Shown: piece after piece, positions 19,401 through 28,336 of the stretch
How the letters are laid out: the number at the start of each line of letters is the position of its first letter
Numbering within the stretch: the first letter of the stretch is position 1
From: Paraspadella gotoi
Taxonomy: Eukaryota; Chaetognatha
Direction of reading: 5' to 3'
DNA length: 64,000 nucleotides
Assembly: GCA_051294375.1 (NCBI GenBank)
Contig: CM119263.1
Coordinates: forward strand, 1,518,981 to 1,582,980
Position numbers and translations under genes: made by a program
The notes under the pieces: generated by a model
Told to the model about the DNA's origin: nothing
Database searches by the model: none
Seen by the model: the letters and a program-made list of their open reading frames with translations, nothing else

Positions 19401-22400
19401 GGAGGTGGGAGAGAGAGAGGGAAGAGTGAGAGGNNNNNNNNNNNNNNNNNNNNNNNNNGGTTCTCATACTTCCGAAACCAGCTCCTTCGTGTCATTTCTA
19501 ACTCTTTTCTCCGTCTCCTTCTTTTCCGACTCCTTTGTCACTTACCTCTCCTTTCTCTTCCGAGTCCCCTTTGTCATCTTCCTCTCTTTCTCCTCCCTCT
19601 CCTCTCTTCTCTTCTCGACTCTTTTTAGTCGCGGCTGAATCTACTTGCTAAACGTCCGTAATCATTGTTGGTCGCTGTTCCCGTTTGGCGGCCCCTGCAT
19701 ACATGTCAATTTAACGCTAAGTTATACACCTACCATTTTGCCATCTCTTCGCCCCGCCATTCGTGTTAATTCTCACGTTACTGAACCATTTTTTTCTCGT
19801 TGCTATATACCATCTGCATCACTGTCCACTGTTTATTCCAAACGATGACATTCTCTACACTTTCATTGCATTAGGGAAGACTATACTCTTAAAGTGAATA
19901 AACGAGACTGCGGAGAGGTGACTCTCGATTGAAAGCTTGCGGGTTCCTGCATGCAATTATACTTGTCAAGAGTGGCCTTAAACCACCCATAGCCTCTCCA
20001 AAGTCAAGGGATCGACAGGCTCACTAAATAGTTAAATGGATAAATATTATATTGGTTGCACCAATTTCATTTACATATTGCCTATTACATCATCGTCTCC
20101 AGCATGAAATTCTCCTCCACTCATAATCAACCAATTGAAAAGACTTCCACAAATTTTTCCACTCTTTACATCTTACCTATTTCTCCGCTTTCTCTCCATC
20201 TCTCTCTCCTCGGACGGCTCTCTTCATCTCTCTCTTCTTCTCCACTTTTCAACTTCCTTCAATCCTTCTCTCTCCTCCTTCTTTCTCTCCTTCTCCATTC
20301 TCTCTCTCTCCTTCTTCATTCGTTTCCCTCGCTCTCCTCGACGCTCCGCCGAAAACGCCGTAGATTTTCGACGACCATCTCGACGGGCTGCTGCTCTGGC
20401 CGCCGCGGCGACGACGCTGGAGGCTGCTGCGGGCTGGTTTAGCCTGCTGCTGATGCTGCCCAATTGGAACACGTTGGTTTCTGTTGGGCGATTGATTGCG
20501 GTTTAAGGGATGACGTCCTGATTGTGAAAACATAAGTATATATAAATAATTCATATAAATCATCAAATTAGAAAATTAATTGAGAGAAATAAAAGAAAAG
20601 TCTACCAGTTTTTAGATTTGCGGCGGTTGTGCGTCTGAGTTTGATTTGAGATCTCGGAATTTACGACAAATCTCTCTCTCCGCGTCGTAATAATCGTGGC
20701 GCTCAACAATTCGCTAATAATTTGAGAAAGTGTAAGTCTTTGTCGTTCGTCGCCTGTATATATACAGTATATAGAGACCGCTATATATACTTGGGAGTAT
20801 ATTTTATTTTATTTTAACCAGTTTTTTGCTTGAGCGTCTGATCCCGCACCCCAGCGAGCGGCACCCCAACCGGAACTCGCAGCCGCGCCTGCAGTCGCAT
20901 CGCCCGCGTACACGCAGTCCCAACGCCCGTTGGCTTGGCGCCCACCGTCCGCGACAAAGGGGGAGGAGAGGAAAATGGAGGAGGTTGGGAGAGAGAGAGG
21001 GAAGAGTGAGAGGAAAGATGGGAGGAGTGAGAGGAAGATGGGGGAGGTGGGAGAGAGAGGGGGAGAGAGGGGAAGGATGGAGAGAAAATGGAGGTTGGGA
21101 GAGAGAGAGGGAAGAGTGAAAGGAAGATGGGAGGAGTGAGAGGAGAGATGGAGGAGGTGGGAGAGAGAGAGGGGAGAGGGGGGGGAGGAGGTGAGAGGAA
21201 GATGGGAGAGGTGGAGAGAGAGAGAGGGAAGAGAGAGAAGAAAGATGGAGGAGTTGAGAGGAAGATGGGAGGAGGTGGGAGAGAGAGGGGGAGGAGTGAG
21301 AGGAAGGAAAGAGGGGAGAAAGAGGAGAGAAATAGAAATGATTAGAAAAAAAAGGAAAACAAAGGAAGAGTATTTCGAAAGGAGGAAGAGAAGATGAGAT
21401 GAGATAAGATGAGAGAAGGAAAAAAGGAAAAAGAAAGGGAGAAAAAAGGAAAAAAAAGGAAAGATGAGGAGAAAAGGAAAAAGAAAGGGAGAAGAAAGGA
21501 AAGATGAGGAGAAAAGGAAAAAGAAAGCGAGAAGAAAGGAAAAAAAGGAAAGATGAGGAGAAAAGGAAAAAGAAAGGGAGAAGAAAGGAAAAAAGGAAAG
21601 ATGAGGAGAAAAGGAAAAAAAAAGGAAGAAAAAAGGGAAGAGGCTTCCTTGAAAAATGAAAAGAGATGAAAGGGCGATCGCCAAGCTGCTTGGTGCTTAC
21701 TCCACGAGTTGTACAGCTCTTGTGTCTTGAAGATTCGAATGTCTTCTGGATCGATGACACGGAGATGAGACATCGGGGCCACGCCCTTCTGCCCGTCGAA
21801 GTTCTCGATCAACCAGAACCCGTGCTCGTAGATTCGGTGGACTCTTGGGGAAGGGAGGGAGGGAGGGAGAGAGAGAGAGAGAAAGAGAGAAATAGAAATA
21901 ACTTTAAATAAAGTGAGAGCAGAGAGTCAAAGACAGTGAGACAGTGAAGTACTGAAGCGGACATACAGTCAGGCCCATCACCCAGCTCCACTTGAATATT
22001 TCTCCCTGTCTCAGGCGAATGTCTCCCCCGAATTGCGGCGTCCAGTCAAACTTGGCTTGACAGGCGCGGATCCGCCAGTCAACCAGGCGAATAGGCTCTT
22101 CTTTATGCTGAAAAGTTAAAAAAAGTCAAAATAAATAATGATATATATTTAATTATGATATTAACTAATGGAGCTTGCATAGTTTTCATCCTCTCTTTGA
22201 ATATGTAAATACATATTTACATATTCCATTATCAAATTATAAAGTCTCTAGAGGGAAAGTGCAATCAACCGAAGGAAAAAAAAAACCTTGTTCTTTTCGG
22301 GTTCAGTTCTTTAGACAGTTTGATGAACAATAACAGTTTTATTTAGAAAAAATACATTAGCGTTTTCCCACGACTAATACAAAGCTTGTTTTATTTACTC

Positions 22401-25400
22401 TGTTGGTATTTCCTCCGTGGTTATAACTTTTTCCAGTTTCAGCTGTAAAAGTAAATAGAATAAAAATTTTATCGACTGAACTTAATCGTATTGGTTAGAT
22501 AAAGATCTATCATTTCACTCTGACCCAAATCACGATCCTCATCCATCCCTCACCCGTTGATGACGATTTACTCACACGCGGGGGGCGTTTCCGCTTGAGG
22601 CGCTGCTTCCAATTTCGGGACGTTCTTCAAGATTTCGCTCCACGTCGTCGATTCCTTGATGGCCGCTATTTTATCGTTTTCGCCGCCGCCTCCGTCGCCG
22701 CCCACTTCGCCGCCCACTTCGCCGCCTCCCATGCTGTTTATATTAACCCCCTGTTTTTCCTTCTTCCCTTCCTCTCCCTTTTCCTTCCCTTCCTCTCTCC
22801 TCTCTTTCCCTTCCTCTCTCTTTTCCTTCCCTTCCTCTCTCCTCTCTTTCCCTTCCTCTCTCTTTTCCTTCCCTTCCTCTCTCCTCTCTTTCCCTTTCTC
22901 CTTCTCCTCCTTCCTTTCTTCTTCCTCCGTCTTTTTCCGCAAAACGTAATAATATTGTTTTCGTTTCCCTTTTGTTTCTTCCGCCTCAGCTGCGGGGACA
23001 GAGTCGGCAGGGGTAACTGCGTCGGCTGCGGCGACTGCGTCGGCTGCGGCGACAGCGTCTGCAGGTCCTGCAGCGGTATCTGACGCGTCGGATCTTTTGC
23101 AGTTGACTGCATCTAACAGCAGCCTCGTCAACCGACGAACTTCTTCGTTGTCCTCATAGTCGCTGACTGGAAAGACAAGTTCTGCATTCAAGTTTTGTTC
23201 GTCGCTTCCTTTGTTAATTTGTTCGTTTGTTCTTTTGTTCGTCTTTTTATCTTCGTCGTGAGTTTGTTTTTATTATCGATCAAAGTCATTTGATTTGTTT
23301 CTTGCTTTCGTTCATCATTTTTTTATTACTTATTATTTAAATAGTTTATTGAAACATTATACCACCACCAGGGGAGCCAGGATCCCATGAGGCTAATAAA
23401 CTAGACTGTGGTAAAGTCTTGACTAAAATCTTTCACGGTCCTGTTATGTTATTATCTTGAAGTCTTAATCAANNNNNNNNNNCCACCACCAGGGGAGCTA
23501 GGAACCCCTGAGGCTAATAAACTAGACTGTGGTAAAGTCTTGACTACAATCTTTCACGGTCCTGTGATGTTATTATCTTCTCAAGAGTGATTGAAGTCTT
23601 AATCAACCAAGAGCGATGTTGTGAAAGTTACGTATAAAATTATAAAAGTCAATTATGAACAACATATCATCAGTGACCATTGTTTAAAAAAAATTAATTT
23701 TACATTTTTTTATTTTCGCAGGAGGCTTAAAATATAGAGTTTTTCTGAAATATTAACTAACTTAATGCAAGGATTTATTTATACTACTTTTCATGACGAA
23801 TCCAAATCTGTAAAAAATCTTACAATAAAAAATTTTAAATTTTGTACCATTTACAAAATCTTTTTGTACATAAAATGTTCATTAGAACATGTTGTTCATT
23901 TTGCCCAGTTTTTAATTAAAGTTAAATTTAGAATTTTTACTAACCATAAAGCACGAGCAAAGATAGGGATAATTTTGATATTCCTGTTCTTGATCAAAGT
24001 CATTGATTCTCACCTGGATGATTAGATTCGTTCACATGTTCCTTTTCCAATTCACCAATTTCTTTTCTTTCCTCTCTTTCCTCTTCTTTTCTTTCCTCCC
24101 TTTTCTTTTCTTTCTTACTCTTTCTTCCAATTCCTTTTAACTTTTCCTTTGCCACTTCGAAGGATCTCCTTTTCTCCTCCTCCACGATCGCGGAACATTG
24201 AATAAAAAATTAAAATGAATCTCAAAACTTACAATAGATTATTTCATTTAATAAACAAAAAGATCATTACAGTCGTCTCTACATATGACTGACTTACTGT
24301 AGATCTGTCTTTCTTTAATCGTAAATCAGAGTTTCAGTTAGTTGACTTATGAGGCTTATTCTCTCTCTCTCTATCTCTCTTTCTCTCTATCTCTCTCTAT
24401 ATATATATATATTTTACTATTTTACTTATTAACTTAATGTTAACTTTAAATTAACATACCATTAATTATTTAACTTATTCTTTAACTAATTATTTAACTT
24501 ATTTAAATTATTTACAATTTACAAATTATTACAAAACCTTAATAAATTTCTCTAAAATTAATAATGCTGTGGTGCCAGGGTTTTAGTCTGTTTAAGATAA
24601 ACATTCAAAATATACCTTTAAAATATAAGATAAGCAACAACGAAGGATCACCATTTGGTGATGGCTCGCCTATACCTGGATATTGGGATTAAAGAGCCGA
24701 AATCCATGAAGGGTATAGGTTCCCAACTGATGACCTTCCCATTGTATAAACATAAAAGATAAAAAATATTCAAAAAAGAAATAATTAAAAAATATGATAA
24801 AGAAAAAATAAAATTTTTATTAAAGTATTTTAAAATTATATTCATGACATAAAGGTGCCCCTATAGACCTTTCTTCAGTATGTATCCCTATCAGAACATA
24901 CAATTCTACATGGTAGTCTTATCCCTATTGGTAAAAAAATTGGTCCCTCAAAAAATTATCCATTCCCACCCCTTTCTGTTCAGCCTCTTAGATATTATGA
25001 TTTTTCATTAATGACTTTCTAACAGAAATGATGTATGATATCTATTAGAAAACTAGGACAGATAGTAATCTAACCTTGTGTTGTATAGATGCTCCCTCTA
25101 TTTCCAGAAGACAACACTGACTTCCCCTTCCCAAATTGAATTATTAGATAAATAAAACATTTTTAAAAAAGAAAGCAATATATAGGTTTGAATAAATAAT
25201 ATAGATTAAATACTAAATTCTTCATAAAAATATTAAAATATTAAAATAGAAAAATAAAAAATAGTGGAACAAGTAATTTACAAATTTTCATATTATTCAT
25301 ATATATATAAACCTTGTCTTCCGCAACGGTTTCGCTGTCACGTGGCGATGGATTTAAAATATATCGTACGAACTCTGTACCCTGTAGGAAGAAATAATGC

Positions 25401-27432
25401 ATTGTGTCCCAGTGTGGGTGACCATTTCAACCGATTTGTGGCCTGTCCAGTGTCCACTCACGATGTCACGCTTTATATTAAACATTCCGTATCCAAGAAA
25501 GAGACACTAAAATCTCTTTTCTTGTCACAATCATTCACCTTCGATCACATCAATCGCCCGATGGGATGTCCTTACCCGACTCAGCGACCTTCTCATCATT
25601 TCTCGCGCCGATGACGTTGACTCACTATTAAAGCTGACTTTCCTATTAGTCGATGACTGCTCCTCCGACCTAGTCTCCTCCACCGCCCTCTTCCTCTCTC
25701 CCTTCTCCCCTTCGCTCCTCTTCCTCCTCCTCCTTTCCTCCGTAATCCATTTCCACTCTCTCCTCGTTTCCTCTTTCCTCTCTCTCTCCTCTCTCTTTAT
25801 CCTCTCTTCCTCCTCTTTGATCATTTCCTCTTTCCTCCATTCCTCTTCTAATTTCTTCGATTTAAACCACAACCACTTTTTTTCTCCGATCGACGAGTCC
25901 CACTCTTTATTATTTCCCGTCGAAACTCCACCTCCGACTCCTAATCCTCGGGCGCGCTTCTCTTTCTTCTTTTTCTGTTTAATCCTGTCCAAACTTTCCT
26001 TGCTCGCGGTGAGGCTGAGCAGTAAGTTTTCACGACTCGGCTTATTCAATTCCGATGAGAGGGTTTCGCCACTAAATAAAAGTGTTGAATTTCTGATCGT
26101 TTTTTTTTCAGAATTAAATATTAATATTTAACCTAAATATATTCTTAAACTAATCCCTAACCCTAATCCTTAATCCTCAACCCTAATTTCTAACCATAAT
26201 CCCCTGACTCTAAACACTAGTTCATAACGTGCCGGTTAAACCACCGGCAATCCTGACGCCGGATCCGAAGTTCCGGAATGCAACTGACGGAAAAAATCTT
26301 TCAGACCCACTTGGCAGTGGGCACACTAAGCGTGGGGGCTATTCATACCCAGAGAGAGGCACGGCGTCCCTCTCTCCTCTCGTTCATTTCAAACTTGTTC
26401 CGAGGATTATGAAAACACGGACTTGTTCTTATTAACAATACATACAATTAAATTCAGAGCTTTGGATGAAACGGTTCTAAACTATTTCCTTCTTGCCTAA
26501 GGCTGTACAAAGACAGAAGGTTATCTCGTTTGATAAATATTCATTTTTAAGTTGGTTGTACTACTAAAAGAAAGATACCAACCTCTTCACGTGATGTAGA
26601 AACTTGTGACTGCTAGTCAAAGGTGATACGGAATCTGATTCGTGGTTAATCTTAGCACGGTGTTTAATAGCGTCGTGATCTTTATCTGACTTGGCGAAAT
26701 GTTCACCATGTCTGTTAGTATGGTTTTCATAATCTGCGGCAGCATGGTGAGCGCGATCTGTGATTGGGTCGTGTTCACGATCCACCTTAGAATGGTGTTT
26801 ATGATCTGCATTGTCGTGGTGTTCATTATTTGCAGTGGCGCGGTGGTCTTGATCTGAGTTGGCGTGGTCAGCTTGCGCCGGAGATTCGTCAATGAAATTG
26901 TCTTTTATTTGCGTCTCAAATCCTTCGCTCGCTTCGAGTCGATCCAAAGTTGATTCAGTATCTTTGTTGTCTATTTCCTCATCAAGTTGACGCTGTAAAG
27001 TAGAGGGAATGTCGGGGGAGACGGCGTCGGTAGCGGCGTCGTCAGCGGTAGCGGCGGCGTCAGCGATAGCGGCGTCGTCGTCAGCGGTAGCGGCGTCGTT
27101 AGGCGTATCGGCTTGTTAGCGGTAGCGGCGTTGTCAGCGGTAGCGGCGTCATTAGCGGTAGCAGCGTTGTCAGCTGTAGCGACGTTGTCAGTGGTAGCGG
27201 CGTCGTTAGCGGTAGCGGCTTGAGACTCATCGGCATCGAGAGTGTCCTCCACGTTAGTTGCCGAGGTCTCCACAACCAAGGAAAATTTGCCGGACGAATC
27301 CATTATCAATTTGAAATCCTTATTCCCGCTGTTCAAAATATATCGAACGTTTCAAACATACAAACATTCTCCAGTCTTGATCTGACTAAATTTAATCTCG
27401 GCTTTCTGGCTAAGCATAAGTTTTATCTTCGC
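9844..27432 (-). CDS. Charged coiled-coil protein with SH3-like domain (gene span, duplicated in assembly)
   Basis: Overall span of one inferred minus-strand gene. Minus-strand exons with good junctions are, 5' to 3': 27432-27362, 27328-about 26600, 26014-25626, 23166-22576, 22107-about 21987, about 21847-21701, a short basic exon near 12300-12175, 12053-11679, 11272-10821 and 10286-9844. The product begins with a short ordered region, then Ala/Thr/Asp and His/Asp low-complexity repeats, Lys/Glu-rich coiled-coil stretches, one SH3-like domain, further Lys/Glu helices, and an acidic Ser/Asp/Glu tail. This suggests a cytoplasmic scaffold or cytoskeletal adaptor (inference). I cannot name the family. 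The body occurs twice in the assembly with indel-type differences, and each copy is intact in places where the other is broken. The real gene is therefore probably about 9 kb shorter than this span. Confidence 0.5.
10360..10530 (+). repeat. (CTTT)n followed by (CT)n
   Basis: Impure CTTT/CTTC array grading into CT tracts in the last intron of the minus-strand gene. Confidence 0.8.
10821..11272 (-). CDS. Lys/Glu-rich exon of the SH3-like gene
   Basis: Acceptor TTGCATTGCAG, then AAKRETATNNDYDGLDDTST and repeats of KEKETEKERKMTKDSEEKER, a helix-forming polyampholyte. A frame break lies near 10845-10852: the current frame stops after YANQVQRC, but the next frame reads VVKPVQARLK into a strong donor (AAG/GTAAGG at 10821/10820). 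The second assembly copy (about 19470-19690) is visibly degraded by indels. Confidence 0.5.
11405..11632 (+). mobile_element. SINE-like element A, copy 1
   Basis: Shares with copies near 30.85, 43.2, 53.1 (reverse), 57.4 and 62.3 kb the blocks TTGATTGAAAGCTTGC, CATTATCTTGTAAGAGTG, CCTTAAACCACCA and a 3' end close to TATTGGTTGCACCAATTTCA. Multi-copy dispersal with shared ends indicates a mobile element. No coding capacity, so non-autonomous. The copy at about 19865-20085 belongs to the duplicated block. Confidence 0.75.
11679..12053 (-). CDS. Gln-rich then Lys/Glu coiled-coil exon of the SH3-like gene
   Basis: Acceptor CACAATCAG, then TSSLNRNQSANRNQRVQLQH, a Gln-rich segment (QQQLNQPQHLQL), and a long E/K/R helix (RKRMKKERERMEKERKKEER) with LWKSFNW before the donor at 11679/11678. 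The strong heptad-free polyampholyte pattern suggests a single alpha-helix or coiled coil. The duplicate at about 20120-20510 has the same protein broken into three frames. Confidence 0.5.
12073..12097. other. Assembly gap
   Basis: 25 Ns. The flanking sequence matches positions 20525-20560 with almost nothing missing. This gap therefore marks a join rather than missing sequence. Confidence 0.9.
12175..12300 (-). CDS. Short basic exon of the SH3-like gene
   Basis: The best frame reads HDYYDAEREICLKF then SQIKLRRHNRRKSKNW and ends at a GTAGAC donor. The duplicate at about 20605-20725 supports the upstream part (IVERHDYYDAEREIC) but carries a deletion in the basic part. The two copies complement each other, which is how I chose the frame. 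Confidence 0.35.
   Translation of the reverse strand, partial: TTFSNLLGMLSAARLLRRGERDLSKIPRISNQTQTTQPPQI
12525..13205 (+). repeat. Purine minisatellite (GGGAGGAGGTGGGAGAGA-type) plus (AAGG)n
   Basis: Imperfect tandem units of GATGGGAGGAGGTGGGAGAG grade into AAAAGGAAAAAGAAAGGGAG units; the strand is almost purely purine. The duplicate lies at about 20950-21640, and a third 5' fragment at 19370-19438 sits next to an N gap. Long polypurine tracts can form triplex DNA and are hard to sequence. Confidence 0.85.
13205..13420 (-). pseudogene. Indel-broken copy of the SH3-like second exon
   Basis: Same exon as 21847-21701, but frames shift inside (VLLIEKLRRAEG instead of WLIENFDGQKG). I regard it as an assembly-error version, not a biological pseudogene. 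Confidence 0.55.
13421..17200. other. Noisy left-copy introns, AT-rich
   Basis: Introns and degraded exon copies of the duplicated gene (for instance the Lys/Glu exon at about 14270-14900 split over frames). Repeat D lies at about 15240-15380. AT-only stretches fill 16060-17000. One frame at 17203-17050(-) reads MDWTGLQIGCKWSPTTGTQC, where the right copy is broken. It may be an unassigned exon. Confidence 0.4.
17930..18000 (+). repeat. Degenerate CCCTAA-like tract (left copy)
   Basis: TTCCCTAACCACTAATCCTT and similar; counterpart of 26140-26220. Confidence 0.5.
19331..19458. other. Third partial fragment and 20-N gap
   Basis: 19331-19438 matches 12483-12600 and 20903-21015 (TCCCAACGCCCG... 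then the purine minisatellite). It is followed by Ns at 19439-19458. Part of the assembly join. Confidence 0.75.
21701..21847 (-). CDS. SH3-like domain, C-terminal half (exon)
   Basis: Reads VHRIYEHGFWLIENFDGQKG then VAPMSHLRVIDPEDI and IFKTQELYNSW, into a GTAAGC donor at 21700. GFWLIEN-DGQKGVAPMSHLRVI corresponds to the SH3 core where a Trp (here FW), a Gly before the distal strand and an SxxV-type 3-10 helix form the Pro-peptide groove. Joined to the upstream exon it gives GEIFK-VHRIYEHGFW, the expected SH3 length. The exact acceptor is uncertain by a few bases. Confidence 0.5.
21987..22107 (-). CDS. SH3-like domain, N-terminal half (exon)
   Basis: Acceptor TTTTTTTAACTTTTCAG, then KEEPIRLVDWRIRACQ, AKFDWTPQFGGDIRLRQGEI and FK. 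A-FDW-P-DI-L--GEIF corresponds to the SH3 ALYDY motif, RT loop and GD(E)I strand. Possible donors are AA/GTGGAG (keeps phase with the next exon) or TGG/GTGATG. The binding partner cannot be told. The left copy (about 13620-13735) is frame-broken. Confidence 0.5.
22576..23166 (-). CDS. Repeat-rich Lys/Glu exon of the SH3-like gene
   Basis: Acceptor TTGTCTTTCCAG and donor GT/GTGAGT. Reads SDYEDNEEVRRLTRLLLDAV, then an Ala/Asp repeat (AVAAADAVAAADAV), then tandem KERREEGKEKREEG units (about 12 residues, near-perfect), a Gly-rich hinge (GGGEVGGEVGGDGGGG), and TTWSEILKNVPKLEA. The repeat makes a highly charged, probably helical segment. This is the longest intact exon of the gene and is intact only in the right copy. 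Confidence 0.55.
23365..23600 (+). repeat. Local ~100-bp direct duplicate flanking an N10 gap
   Basis: CCACCACCAGGGGAGC... to GAAGTCTTAATCAA occurs at about 23365-23472 and again from 23483, separated by 10 Ns. The left copy (about 15095-15235) has it once. It is distantly similar to element A. Most likely a scaffolding overlap. Confidence 0.7.
23615..23745 (+). mobile_element. Dispersed repeat D
   Basis: The block with AAAAGTCAATTATGAACAAC, CATCAGTG and TTAATTTT...TTTTCGCAG recurs at about 15240-15380 (duplicate) and independently at 37825-37935. Short, AT-rich, non-coding; family not identified. Confidence 0.55.
25626..26014 (-). CDS. Basic coiled-coil exon of the SH3-like gene
   Basis: Acceptor ACTTACTGCTCAG, then LTASKESLDRIKQKKKKEKR, STGNNKEWDSSIGEKKWLWF and a Glu/Arg/Lys helix (EEEERIKREERERKEETRRE), then SSTNRKVSFN before donor AATA/GTGAGT. 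Predicted coiled coil. The left copy (17390-17809) is partly open but shifted. Confidence 0.5.
26140..26220 (+). repeat. Degenerate CCCTAA-like tract
   Basis: Runs such as AATCCCTAACCCTAATCCTT with variant hexamers; interstitial telomere-like. Confidence 0.55.
26222..26400 (+). mobile_element. Dispersed repeat C
   Basis: Shares CAACTGACGGAAAAAATCTT, a CCCACTTGGCAGTGGGCACA palindrome-like core and GGCACGGCGTCCCTCTCTCC with 40970-41130 (reverse orientation) and with the duplicate at 18005-18180. Non-coding, probably a SINE or MITE. Confidence 0.6.
26600..27328 (-). CDS. Low-complexity Ala/Thr/Asp and His/Asp exon of the SH3-like gene
   Basis: Begins GNKDFKLIMDSSGKFSLVVE then TSATNVEDTLDADESQ, followed by degenerate DAATADN repeats encoded by the GGTAGCGGCGTC-type array (27020-27225, plus strand). 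Then QLDEEIDNKDTESTLDRLEA and an Asp/His-rich repeat (NEHHDNADHKHHSKVDREHD), ending near HVKR. A 1-nt frame change is needed in the repeat near 27105-27115, where the peptide passes from AATAN to DTPNDAATAD. Probably disordered. The left copy of the repeat (18860-19240) is heavily indel-degraded. Confidence 0.5.
27362..27432 (-). CDS. Candidate first exon of the SH3-like gene
   Basis: Reads IAKIKLMLSQKAEIKFSQIK then TGECF and reaches a GTATGT donor. The next coding sequence (GNKDFKLIMD) follows a 33-nt stretch bearing an in-frame TGA (27352-27354). Either a 33-nt mini-intron or a stop/sequence error. The ATG inside (MLSQKAE) could be the start. Confidence 0.35.
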
Positions 27433-27469
27433 GATCCAAACGCTTCTAATCTGTGTTCGTGACTGCCTT

Positions 27470-28335
27470 TTGTTTTTCGTTCAACATTAACTGACATCTA
27501 TAGAGTTTTTCAGTTTCTTTTGGGATACAAATGAACAAAAGCATGAAACGGTAGAAGACGTAAGCGGAAAGGTACAAAATTACTTCGTACAATTCATAAC
27601 TAAAAATGTTATGAATGTTTTTAGTTGTCAAGAAAAATAATAATTTTATATCAAAGAAATCCTGAGCACATACTACATAGGTATGCACATAACTCGCGAT
27701 GGGATCGAAATTCAAGGAGTATCTATCCACCTGTTTTCGATTTAAAAATTTGTGTTTATCGGAGGCTTAAATTTTCTATGCGGGCAGATGGTTGCCTTGC
27801 AATCATGCGATGAGCTCCAACTCTTCTTCGTCGCGTTGGTTTATGCCTAGAGTTTCCTCATCCGGAAGACAAAAGACTGAAAAAGCGGCATTCGATGCTG
27901 CGGTTCATTGCCCATTTCTGACCTCCGACATAAGTGGAGATATATTATATATATATATAATTATCTATATATATTTTTTTTTATTGAGCAAAGCGATTGT
28001 AAAATCAACAATATACATTTATTAAATAATTATCACGGTTTATTGCGCTACTTCAGTTAAAGTCTACGAACAATTTCCATATATTCAAATAATTTATTAT
28101 TAAACAAGGGTTTATACATATTTCAAAGCCTGAATCTTTCTAAATTTTACCCAAAAAGCAAAAGACAGGCCGTATTTTTAAAACCTCGGGTAAAGAAAGC
28201 GTCTCTAGTAAATTACGACCTGATAAATTGCAATCCAATAAATTACAAATATACCGATCTTTTCTTTCCAAATCACGTGACCGCCCCTTGGCGCCTATCC
28301 ACGATTCACGATCACGATTCACATTCACGATTCAC
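27470..28335. other. Intergenic, AT-rich
   Basis: Between the 5' end of the SH3-like gene and the 3' end of the BK-beta-like gene. A TATATATA tract lies around 27940-27970. No supported exon. Confidence 0.45.
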
Positions 28336-28336
28336 A

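Larger units (their letters stand above)
19459..27270. repeat. Right copy of the ~8 kb near-duplicate
   Basis: Counterpart of 10976-19330. Up to about 20.9 kb the exons are broken by indels; from about 21.7 kb they are intact. Together with the left copy's opposite pattern, this fits one real locus whose two halves flank a noisy patch. Confidence 0.85.

Noticed and set aside
10976-27270. Genuine recent tandem gene duplication
   Set aside because: Divergence is indel-dominated and equal in exons and introns, exons are broken in complementary halves, and gaps mark the joins. Artefact is the simpler reading, though not proven.
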